Positions 1 through 5,062 of a stretch of 5,083 nt of DNA are shown here, in pieces. This stretch comes from Prevotellaceae bacterium. GTDB taxonomy: Bacteria; Bacteroidota; Bacteroidia; Bacteroidales; Bacteroidaceae. Location of the stretch: positions 1 through 5,083 of the forward strand of contig JAJPYP010000011.1 in NCBI GenBank assembly GCA_021204885.1, in the 5' to 3' direction. How positions within the stretch are numbered: the stretch's first letter is position 1; every line of letters begins with the position of its first letter. Under the pieces are notes generated by a model. The model had not been told where the DNA came from, made no database searches, and saw only the letters and a list, made by a program, of their open reading frames with translations. The translations under genes and the position numbers were made by a program.

Positions 1-795
1 GTAGGCCAGCATCAAGTTGGAGAAGAAGTTGAAGAGCAACGAGAGCGTCATTTGAATGGGGTTGGTCTTGGGATTGTCCGCGAAATACTTCACGATGGTG
101 TTGGCTTTCAACACGTCCTTCTCCACCAAGGCAGCACGCAGTTCAAAGTTGTTGTAGTCCTTGCTGATGCCGATGTTCCGCTCCACATCCAAAGGCGTCA
201 CCTCTTTACGTCCATCGGGAAGCGTGATGATGAGCTTGTCCAACTCACCGGCCAAGCGGCTCAAGTCGTTCCCCACGAAGCCGGCAATCATCAGGGTAGC
301 TTTCGGGTCGGCCGTCACGTCCTTCTGGCTTAAATAACCGTTGATGAATGCGGGCAGCTGCGTTTCCTTCAGCTTCCTTGATTCAAACAACACGCCCGTG
401 CGCTCTATCTCGGCAGATAGTTTCTTGCGGCGGTCGAGCACGCCGTGCTTGTGGCATATCACGAGGATGGTAGAGGGCTGCGGCTTCTTCAAGTAGTAAG
501 ACAGGTCGTCCATACCACGCATGCCCTGCGCCTCTTTCACCACCACCACTTGCCGCTCCGACATCAACGGATAGCGCTTGGCGGCATTGATTACCGTGGC
601 CATATCCACGTCCATGCCGTAGACCACCGTCAAGTTGAACTCCTTCTCCGTATCGCTGAGCACGTTGTCGATGATATAGTCGGCAATCACGTCGATGTAG
701 TAAGGCTCCTCGCCCATCAAGTAGTAGACGGGACGGTATCGCCGGGCTTTCAATTCGGCCAGCACGCTGTCGCAAGTTATCTCGGTCTTTGCCAT
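1..795 (-). CDS. holA: DNA polymerase III subunit delta, C-terminus cut by window edge
   Basis: This is the clamp-loader delta subunit, which opens the beta sliding clamp during DNA replication in the cytoplasm. Translating the minus strand from the ATG at 795 gives 265 codons open to position 1 with no stop; Bacteroidetes homologues run to roughly 340 residues, so the C-terminal collar part is missing. Family landmarks visible are PVYYLMGEEPYYID at residues 22-35 (the start of the RecA-like fold, with a degenerate P-loop as expected for delta), YPLMSERQVVVVKEAQ at 75-90, SRLAGELDKLII at 179-190 and the NIGISKDYNNFEL segment at 207-219. The start is the first ATG after the amn stop and gives the usual short lead before the LMGEEP motif. 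It lies 35 bp downstream of amn on the same strand with no promoter-like sequence between them, so co-transcription with amn is inferred. Confidence 0.93.
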   Translation of the reverse strand, partial: MAKTEITCDSVLAELKARRYRPVYYLMGEEPYYIDVIADYIIDNVLSDTEKEFNLTVVYGMDVDMATVINAAKRYPLMSERQVVVVKEAQGMRGMDDLSYYLKKPQPSTILVICHKHGVLDRRKKLSAEIERTGVLFESRKLKETQLPAFINGYLSQKDVTADPKATLMIAGFVGNDLSRLAGELDKLIITLPDGRKEVTPLDVERNIGISKDYNNFELRAALVEKDVLKANTIVKYFADNPKTNPIQMTLSLLFNFFSNLMLAY

Positions 796-830
796 CGGTC
801 GCGCTTATTACAGGTTACTCTTAACGCGGA

Positions 831-1628
831 TTATAAATCGGGGAAGTCCGCTTCCCCGTCGAAGTGCAGGTGGTGCACCGTGCGCTTCTCCTCTATAATC
901 ATCTTGAGCGACTCGATGCCCATGGCCACATGCTCGGCCGCATATTGCCGGGTCACCAACTTGTCGCTCTCGTCGGTCTTCACCCCTTCGGGTATCATGG
1001 GTTGGTCCGACACCAACAGCAACGCGCCGATGGGAATGCGGTTGGCCAACCCGCAACTGAACAGCGTGGCAGTCTCCATATCCACGGCCATGGCACGGGT
1101 AGTGGTCAAGTACTGCTTGAAAGCGGTGTCGTGCTCCCATATACGGCGGTTGGTGGTGTAGACCGTGCCCGCCCAATAGTCGTGTCCGTGGTCGCGCAAG
1201 GCCGACGATACCGCACGCTGCAACATGAACGAAGGCAGCGCCGGCACCTCCGGCGGAAAGTAGTCATTCGACGTGCCTTCCCCGCGAATGGCGGCTATTG
1301 GTAGTATGAAGTCGCCTATTCGGTTCTTTTCATAGATGCCTCCGCACTTGCCCAAGAAGAGGCACGCCTTGGGATGTATGGCTCCGAGCAAGTCCATTAC
1401 AATGGCCGCGTTGGGGCTTCCCATGCCGAAGTCTATCATGGTTATCCCCTCCGCACTGGCCGATGCCATGTTGGCCTCCCTGCCCATGACAGGCACGCCG
1501 AACTTCCCGGCGAAGAGCTCCACGTATTTGTGGAAGTTCACCAGCAGGATGTATTCGTCAAACTCCTTCAAGGCGCGTCCGGTGTAGCGCGGTAGCCAAT
1601 TGGCCACGATTTCCTCTTTCGTTTTCAT
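831..1628 (-). CDS. amn: AMP nucleosidase, catalytic-domain-only form
   Basis: This enzyme hydrolyses AMP to adenine and ribose 5-phosphate (EC 3.2.2.4), contributing to adenylate turnover and purine salvage in the cytoplasm. The 265-residue product has nucleoside phosphorylase superfamily signatures: GMGSPNAAI at 68-76 and LGKCGG at 92-97 (phosphate/ribose side), AVDMETATLF at 181-190 (the Met-Glu ribose-binding motif) and SDQP at 207-210, whose Asp208 is in the position of the family's catalytic acid. RGEGTSNDYFPPEVPAL at 115-131 is typical of AMP nucleosidases rather than of purine phosphorylases. E. coli Amn is about 480 residues with an N-terminal regulatory domain; that domain is absent here, as is usual in Bacteroidetes. 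The start ATG at 1628 has a -7 box about 54 bp upstream. It heads the amn-holA leftward unit. Confidence 0.94.
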   Translation of the reverse strand: MKTKEEIVANWLPRYTGRALKEFDEYILLVNFHKYVELFAGKFGVPVMGREANMASASAEGITMIDFGMGSPNAAIVMDLLGAIHPKACLFLGKCGGIYEKNRIGDFILPIAAIRGEGTSNDYFPPEVPALPSFMLQRAVSSALRDHGHDYWAGTVYTTNRRIWEHDTAFKQYLTTTRAMAVDMETATLFSCGLANRIPIGALLLVSDQPMIPEGVKTDESDKLVTRQYAAEHVAMGIESLKMIIEEKRTVHHLHFDGEADFPDL

Positions 1629-1638
1629 GATAAATGCC

Positions 1639-1646
1639 TATATTTG
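1639..1646 (+). promoter_or_regulatory. Bacteroidetes -7 promoter element for the HsdR-N gene
   Basis: TATATTTG fits the TAnnTTTG consensus exactly. A TTTC at 1617-1620, 18 bp upstream, is an imperfect -33 element. Transcription would begin near 1650-1653, leaving a leader of about 70 nt before the ATG at 1724. This is a consensus match read by eye. Confidence 0.5.
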
Positions 1647-1681
1647 CCTCTCGAAGCCCAAGGGGCTGCCGATTGATTAGA

Positions 1682-1689
1682 CAAATATA
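1682..1689 (-). promoter_or_regulatory. Bacteroidetes -7 promoter element for amn-holA
   Basis: The plus strand reads CAAATATA, so the minus strand reads TATATTTG, an exact TAnnTTTG match and the identical octamer to the opposing promoter at 1639-1646. Transcription would begin near 1675-1678, about 47-50 nt before the amn start codon. No good -33 TTTG is visible upstream; the region there is purine-rich on the plus strand (CTTTC-type on the minus strand). Confidence 0.5.
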
Positions 1690-1723
1690 CGACAAAAAAG
1701 CGGAAAGCGGAAAGAAAAGCGAC

Positions 1724-2173
1724 ATGTTATCGTTAAACTTGCCTCCATACGAGGTTAGAATAAGCCGTCAGGCCGGGAAAGAGCGGATATTCGACGAGGT
1801 ACGCCGCCGCTTTGTGGCACTCACGCCCGAGGAGTGGGTGCGCCAACACTTCGTGCACTTCCTGCTCTACGACAAGGGCTATCCCAAGGCATTGCTTGCC
1901 AATGAAGTGCGGCTCACGCTGAACGGCACGATAAAGCGATGCGACACCCTGCTCTACCGTCCCGACCTCACCCCGCGTATGGTGGTGGAGTACAAGGCCC
2001 CCGATGTGGAGATAACCCAAGACGTATTCAACCAAATCACGCGCTACAACCATGCGCTGCATGCCGACTATCTGACGGTGAGCAACGGCCTGCGCCATTA
2101 CTGCTGCCGCATCGACTACGCTACGGGCAGCTACACCTTCTTGCCCGACATACCCTCCTACAACGAGCTTTAG
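1724..2173 (+). CDS. Stand-alone HsdR N-terminal-type PD-(D/E)xK domain protein
   Basis: The product is 149 residues and resembles the N-terminal nuclease domain of type I restriction R subunits (the HSDR_N_2 family), without helicase or translocase parts. The putative active site looks intact: Glu61 in NEVRL, Asp74 in RCDTLLY, Glu89 and Lys91 in VVEYKAP (the D-x14-E-x-K pattern) and a QITRY at 104-108 matching the QxxxY motif of HsdR-like nucleases. No hsdM or hsdS lies nearby, so a restriction role is not implied; homologues are common single genes in Bacteroidetes and their function is, to my knowledge, not established. The ATG at 1724 is chosen because an in-frame upstream ATG at 1634 lies before the -7 box and would add 30 basic residues unlike the family. 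A weak purine-rich stretch (GGAAAGAAAAG) precedes the start. The gene is divergent from amn and its stop is followed by the palindrome array. Confidence 0.85.
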   Translation: MLSLNLPPYEVRISRQAGKERIFDEVRRRFVALTPEEWVRQHFVHFLLYDKGYPKALLANEVRLTLNGTIKRCDTLLYRPDLTPRMVVEYKAPDVEITQDVFNQITRYNHALHADYLTVSNGLRHYCCRIDYATGSYTFLPDIPSYNEL

Positions 2174-2218
2174 CATCAGCCGCAAGCCGTCACATCATGC
2201 CTTGCGGTCCACCGATTC
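2174..2218 (+). other. Short inverted repeat after the HsdR-N gene
   Basis: CCGCAAG at 2180-2186 and CTTGCGG at 2201-2207 are perfect 7-bp inverted arms around a 14-nt loop, just downstream of the stop codon. The position suits a terminator or 3' end hairpin, but there is no T-run after it, so intrinsic termination is doubtful. Confidence 0.3.
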
Positions 2219-2236
2219 TACGGAAGCGCTTCCGTA
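2219..2236. repeat. Perfect 18-bp palindrome, first array unit
   Basis: TACGGAAGCGCTTCCGTA equals its own reverse complement over all 18 bp. It is separated from the dense block of AAGCGCTT units by 115 bp, exactly five 23-bp steps, from the GGGCGCTT unit at 2339. Confidence 0.9.
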
Positions 2237-2266
2237 AATCTACAAACTCGACTTCTTACACCCTGC

Positions 2267-2278
2267 AAACTCGAGTTT
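2267..2278. repeat. Palindrome AAACTCGAGTTT, array unit with a different core
   Basis: This is a perfect 12-bp palindrome. Its left half AAACTCGA also occurs exactly 23 bp upstream at 2244-2251, where the right half is decayed (CTTC). The core sequence differs from AAGCGCTT but the CG centre and spacing are kept. Confidence 0.8.
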
Positions 2279-2310
2279 ATACATCCTTGAAGAACCGATT
2301 TTGCAGGATC

Positions 2311-2328
2311 TAAGGAATACTATCCTTA
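2311..2328. repeat. Interrupted palindrome TAAGGA-N6-TCCTTA, array unit
   Basis: Arms 2311-2316 and 2323-2328 are perfect inverted repeats. The dyad centre, 2319.5, is exactly 23 bp before the centre of the GCGCTTCG unit at 2342.5 and about 23.5 bp after an imperfect dyad centred at 2296, whose outer arms are ATCCT (2283-2287) and AGGAT (2305-2309). Confidence 0.65.
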
Positions 2329-2383
2329 TAATCTGTCGGGGCGCTTCGGCAGTTTTGTTCAAGCGCTTCGGCAGGGTCTGTTC

Positions 2384-2429
2384 AAGCGCTTCGACAGGAT
2401 CTATGGAAGCGCTTCGACAGGATCTATGG
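2384..2429. repeat. Exact tandem duplication of one 23-bp unit
   Basis: Units 2384-2406 and 2407-2429 are identical over all 23 bp (AAGCGCTTCG, then ACAGGATCTATGG), and identity continues 11 bp into the next unit. This suggests a recent unit duplication, by slippage or unequal exchange, inside an otherwise diverged array. Similarly the 21 bp at 2516-2536 recur exactly at 2539-2559. Confidence 0.9.
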
Positions 2430-2447
2430 AAGCGCTTCGATAAGACC

Positions 2448-2465
2448 TATGGAAGCGCTTCCATA
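2448..2465. repeat. Perfect 18-bp palindrome, internal array unit
   Basis: TATGGAAGCGCTTCCATA is self-complementary over 18 bp. It is the only unit of the dense block whose flanks are fully symmetrical; the others pair TTC or TGG on the left with CGA on the right. Confidence 0.9.
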
Positions 2466-2611
2466 CGACCTCATCATCACATTCGATAGGGTGAGTTCAA
2501 GCGCTTCGATAAAAGGAATTCAAGCGCTTCGATTCACCGAATTCAAGCGCTTCGATTCAGTGCATGGATTGGGATGCGCGAAACCGGCGGAAACAGTCGA
2601 GGTACTATACG

Positions 2612-2638
2612 AAAAAAGGGGCTGAAAGCCCCTTTTTT
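2612..2638. terminator. Bidirectional intrinsic terminator
   Basis: AAAAAAGGGGCT (2612-2623), loop GAA, AGCCCCTTTTTT (2627-2638) is a perfect 12-bp stem with an A-tract on one side and a T-tract on the other, so it can terminate in both directions. It sits 30 bp past the zinc-ribbon stop codon and also closes any rightward transcript that crosses the palindrome array from the HsdR-N gene. Between the last array unit (2567) and this hairpin I see nothing recognisable. Confidence 0.92.
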
Positions 2639-2668
2639 CTCATTCGGTATATTTACCGGATGTATACC

Positions 2669-3490
2669 TTACTCCTCGACGACGCGCTTCCTGCGCGACG
2701 TGCGCTCCTTGGGCTCTTCCCGCTGTTCGGGACGAACGCCCGCCAATTCGGGGTCTATCAAGATGCGTCCGCAGTACTCGCACACGATTACCTTCTTGCG
2801 ATAACGGATCTCCAACTGGCGCTGGGGCGGTATCTTGTTGAAGCAGCCGCCGCAGGCGTCGCGCTGCACGTAGACGATGCCCAAGCCGTTGCGCGAATTC
2901 TTGCGGATGCGCTTGAACGACTGCAACAGGCGCGGCTCTATCTTGGCTTCGAGCGCTTTGGCTTGGTCGCGAAGACGCTCCTCTTCCTGCTTGGTCTCGG
3001 CAATGATCTCGTCTAATTCACCCTTCTTCACCTCCAAGTCCTTCTTGCGCTCAACCAACGCTTCCGAACTGGCCTCTACCTCCTTGGAACGGTCTTCCAC
3101 GCTTTGGGTGTACTCGCGGATGTGCTTGTTGCAAAGCTCTATGTCGAGCGTCTGGTACTCGATCTCCTTGCTCAACCAGTCGTACTCGCGGTTGTTGCGC
3201 ACGTTGTCCTGTTGTTCCTTATATTTGTCGATGGAGTCTTGCGCCGCCTTGATCTTCACGTTCTCGTTGGCTATCTCGGCCTTCAAGTCGGCCACTTCCG
3301 CCTTGATACGCTCTATGCGGGTGCCAAGTCCGGCAATCTCGTCTTCCAAATCCTGCACTTCCAAGGGGAGTTCACCACGCAAGGTCTTTATCTCGTCTAT
3401 CTTGGAGAGCATCGTCTGGAGCTGGTACAGTGCTTGCAGCTTCTGCTCTACGGTAAGTTCCGTAGCATCTTTCTTTACTTCTTTGGCCAT
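2669..3490 (-). CDS. Coiled-coil C4-type zinc ribbon protein
   Basis: The 273-residue product has a long charged, heptad-like coiled coil over about residues 15-190 (many Glu/Lys/Leu, few Pro/Gly), followed by a C-terminal zinc ribbon with CGGC at 213-216 and CEYC at 237-240, four cysteines placed to bind one zinc. A basic, disordered-looking tail rich in Arg/Glu follows (about 252-273). This layout matches the zf-RING_7 / C4-type zinc ribbon family, often described as putative nucleic-acid-binding; its biochemical role is not established. The gene commonly sits next to a Nif3-family gene, as here, 95 bp downstream of it. The start ATG at 3490 gives the usual short N-terminal lead and is preceded by an AGAGGT ribosome-binding-like motif. 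The gene ends 30 bp before a strong terminator. Confidence 0.9.
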   Translation of the reverse strand: MAKEVKKDATELTVEQKLQALYQLQTMLSKIDEIKTLRGELPLEVQDLEDEIAGLGTRIERIKAEVADLKAEIANENVKIKAAQDSIDKYKEQQDNVRNNREYDWLSKEIEYQTLDIELCNKHIREYTQSVEDRSKEVEASSEALVERKKDLEVKKGELDEIIAETKQEEERLRDQAKALEAKIEPRLLQSFKRIRKNSRNGLGIVYVQRDACGGCFNKIPPQRQLEIRYRKKVIVCEYCGRILIDPELAGVRPEQREEPKERTSRRKRVVEE

Positions 3491-3500
3491 TTTCTATATT

Positions 3501-3506
3501 ACCTCT
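3501..3506 (-). promoter_or_regulatory. Shine-Dalgarno-like site of the zinc-ribbon gene
   Basis: The minus strand reads AGAGGT about 10 nt before the ATG at 3490, supporting that start. Just upstream, 3510-3517 reads TATATTTA on the minus strand, one mismatch from the TAnnTTTG -7 box, so a weak internal promoter in the AT-rich part of this 95-bp gap is possible but not convincing. Confidence 0.4.
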
Positions 3507-3585
3507 ATATAAATATATCTATCTATCAGCTCGTTCGTCATGCCGGTGGGTCGTTGCAGAAACGCCTGCGGTGGCCCTTGCAGCG

Positions 3586-4380
3586 TTACAGCAGGTAGTT
3601 CACCGGATTGGTGTTCACCCTCGAGAGCCGCACCGCCAAGGCGGGGAAAGACTCGCGCAAGAAGGTGTACAACAACTCTTTGGTGTATTGCTCGCTCTCG
3701 TAGTGACCTATTTCGGCCAGCAACATGCCCGTGCCCTCCACATTGAAATACTCGTGGTACTTCACCTCGCCGGTCAAGAACACGTCGGCCTTGCTCTTCA
3801 CGGCTATGGGTACCAAGTAGGCGCTCGCTCCGCCGCAAAGGGCCACACGCTTGATTTTCCTTCCGGTAAGGCGGCTGTGGCGCACGCATCCGGCGTTGAA
3901 GGTCTCTTTGATGCGGCGCAAGAATGCCGGTTCGGTCTCCTCATGCACCAACTCGCCTATAACGCCCTCGCCGGCTTCGCCGTTCCACGGGCCCTCTTTG
4001 GGCTCCAACACATGCACGTTCTCCAACCCTATCTTCCCGGCTATCTTGAAGTTCACGCCGCCGGGCGCGTTGTCCAAGTTGGTATGGGCCGAATAGACCG
4101 CCACGTTGTGCTTGATGGCCATGAGTATGCAACGCTCCACCACGTCTTTGCCCGTGATGGACTTGCAACCTTTAAAGATAAGCGGATGGTGGGAGATAAC
4201 CAAGTTATACCCACCCGTGACCGCCTCTTCCATCACCTCTTCGGTAACGTCGAGACACAATAAAGCCCCTGTCACTTCCGCCTCCGGCAATCCCACTTGC
4301 AGTCCTGCATTGTCGAAGCTGTCCTGCAAAGGCAGAGGCGCGAAACGTTCAAGGGCACCGATAACATCCTTTACTTTCAC
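3586..4380 (-). CDS. Nif3-like dinuclear metal-centre protein (YbgI/DUF34 family)
   Basis: The 264-residue product belongs to the Nif3/YbgI family, whose members form toroidal hexamers with a two-metal site. The cellular reaction is unsettled; the label 'GTP cyclohydrolase I type 2' used for some members is doubtful. Metal-ligand candidates are all present: His64-His65 in VISHHPLIFKG, Asp103 in HTNLDNAPGG, and His226 and Glu230 in EIGHYESE. Other family landmarks are SFDNAGLQVG at 21-30, ALCGGASA at 180-187 and FLTGEVKYHE at 201-210. The length matches the short YbgI form; the roughly 100-residue PII-like insertion found in the 360-370-residue forms (for example Bacillus YqfO) is absent. It is the first gene of a leftward pair with the zinc-ribbon gene, and the start at 4380 follows a clear -7 box by about 20 bp. 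Confidence 0.93.
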   Translation of the reverse strand: MKVKDVIGALERFAPLPLQDSFDNAGLQVGLPEAEVTGALLCLDVTEEVMEEAVTGGYNLVISHHPLIFKGCKSITGKDVVERCILMAIKHNVAVYSAHTNLDNAPGGVNFKIAGKIGLENVHVLEPKEGPWNGEAGEGVIGELVHEETEPAFLRRIKETFNAGCVRHSRLTGRKIKRVALCGGASAYLVPIAVKSKADVFLTGEVKYHEYFNVEGTGMLLAEIGHYESEQYTKELLYTFLRESFPALAVRLSRVNTNPVNYLL

Positions 4381-4400
4381 TGTCCACGAAATTTGGTTTG

Positions 4401-4408
4401 CAAAGGTA
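4401..4408 (-). promoter_or_regulatory. Bacteroidetes -7 promoter element for Nif3/zinc-ribbon pair
   Basis: The plus strand reads CAAAGGTA, so the minus strand reads TACCTTTG, an exact TAnnTTTG match. Transcription would begin near 4394-4397, leaving a leader of about 15 nt before the ATG at 4380. No clear -33 TTTG is seen about 20 bp upstream. Confidence 0.6.
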
Positions 4409-4492
4409 CGGATTATCGCCGAATAACCTTGTGTCGGGATGCCAATTGGACGCTACTTTTACTTTTTTTAGTACGAAAAGCCATTACGCCCG

Positions 4493-4524
4493 TTTGCATA
4501 GCCGGCATTATAGGGCTATCTTTG
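4493..4524 (+). promoter_or_regulatory. Full Bacteroidetes -33/-7 promoter for agmatine deiminase gene
   Basis: TTTG at 4493-4496 and TATCTTTG at 4517-4524 are separated by 20 bp, matching the Bacteroides TTTG-N19-21-TAnnTTTG arrangement at every defined base. It is the best promoter in the window. The expected start of transcription is about 4529-4532, on top of the first ATG. Confidence 0.75.
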
Positions 4525-4528
4525 CCCC

Positions 4529-5062
4529 ATGATGACAAGCGGTCTACATCGTGCGAACAAGGCCGATAGGAAGAGGCAAGCCCCCGTGTTCCCGGCCGAA
4601 TGGGCTCCGCAAAGCGGCGTGCAGCTCACGTGGCCTCATGCGGCTACCGATTGGGCCTACATGCTCGCGCCCGTGCAGGCTTGCTTCGCGCGGATAGCAA
4701 GGGAGATTGCCTTGCGCGAGGAGTTGCTCATCGTTACCCCCGAACCGGAAGCGGTGGAACGGCAGATAGCCGGCACCGTCTGCATGGAGAACGTGCGCTT
4801 CTTCCGTTGCCCCACCAACGACACGTGGGCACGCGACCATGGCGCCATCACCATGCTTGACGTTGATGGGCCTGCCCTGCTCGACTTCACCTTCAACGGC
4901 TGGGGGCTGAAATACGCCGCCGCGAAGGACAACCTCATCACCCGTCGTGCCGTGGCGGCGGGCGTGCTTCAAGGCAAATACGTGAACTGCTTGGACTTCG
5001 TGTTGGAGGGCGGCTCGTTGGAGAGCGCCGGTTGCGGCACCTTGCTCACTACCTCGCGTTGA
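4529..5062 (+). CDS. aguA: Agmatine deiminase, N-terminal half; reading frame broken at window edge
   Basis: This enzyme hydrolyses agmatine to N-carbamoylputrescine and ammonia, on the arginine-to-putrescine route. The 177 residues seen match the N-terminal half of the PAD_porph/agmatine deiminase family: FPAEWAPQSGVQLTWPH at 21-37, NDTWARDHG at 97-105 (substrate-guanidinium side), FNGWG at 122-126 and LEGGS at 159-163. Full enzymes are about 340-370 residues and end with the catalytic Cys; that part and the catalytic His are not in the window. The frame stops at TGA (5060-5062) where homologues usually have Cys in a C-L-L-x-P-N-R-N segment; the next codons still read L-L-S, so the true frame probably continues past the TGA. 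Start choice is uncertain: ATG 4529 or 4532 would be nearly leaderless, while GTG 4586, preceded by AGGAAGAGG at 4567-4575, starts directly at the conserved region. Confidence 0.88.
   Translation: MMTSGLHRANKADRKRQAPVFPAEWAPQSGVQLTWPHAATDWAYMLAPVQACFARIAREIALREELLIVTPEPEAVERQIAGTVCMENVRFFRCPTNDTWARDHGAITMLDVDGPALLDFTFNGWGLKYAAAKDNLITRRAVAAGVLQGKYVNCLDFVLEGGSLESAGCGTLLTTSR

Larger units (their letters stand above)
2219..2567. repeat. Array of about 15 degenerate 23-bp units centred on dyads
   Basis: Unit cores start at 2224, 2247, 2270, 2293, 2316, 2339, 2361, 2384, 2407, 2430, 2453, 2476, 2499, 2522 and 2545. Every step is 23 bp except 2339 to 2361, which is 22. Nine units (2224, 2361, 2384, 2407, 2430, 2453, 2499, 2522, 2545) carry exact AAGCGCTT, usually followed by CG and preceded by TTC or TGG; the other roughly 10 bp vary. 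The unit at 2339 reads GGGCGCTTCG and the one at 2476 reads ATCACATTCGATA, a decayed copy still in phase. The unit at 2293 begins AACCGATT and shares CAGGATCTA with units 2384 and 2407. Units 2247, 2270 and 2316 have different sequence but mostly keep a dyad. A 23-bp period is not a multiple of three and the short open frames across it resemble nothing, so it is non-coding. I do not recognise the family. Confidence 0.9.

Noticed and set aside
445..1161. Long plus-strand open frame opposite holA and amn
   Set aside because: It runs antisense to two well-supported genes, has a His-rich translation typical of reverse-strand reading and matches no family.
1724..2173. Remnant of a type I restriction-modification system
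   Set aside because: The domain is complete with intact motifs and a proper start and stop, and no hsdM/hsdS or helicase fragments adjoin it; similar short proteins occur as ordinary genes in Bacteroidetes.
2301..2489. Open reading frame of 62 codons across the array (and the longer frame reaching 2313)
   Set aside because: It is read through 23-bp repeats in shifting frames, has no ribosome-binding site and resembles no protein; it is a by-product of the repeats.
2219..2567. CRISPR array
   Set aside because: Conserved part is only about 10-13 bp and the variable part about 10 bp, with no cas genes; CRISPR repeats and spacers are each usually over 20 bp.
2219..2567. Plasmid or phage iteron origin
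   Set aside because: Pitch fits iterons, but there is no replication initiator gene, DnaA box or AT-rich melting region nearby and the flanking genes are chromosomal housekeeping genes.
2564..3016. Plus-strand open frame over the terminator and zinc-ribbon gene
   Set aside because: It reads straight through the terminator hairpin and lies antisense to the zinc-ribbon coding sequence.
5060..5062. Selenocysteine codon in the agmatine deiminase gene
   Set aside because: The family uses cysteine at this place, no selenocysteine insertion hairpin can be judged in the 21 bases left, and neighbouring errors point to poor sequence at the end.
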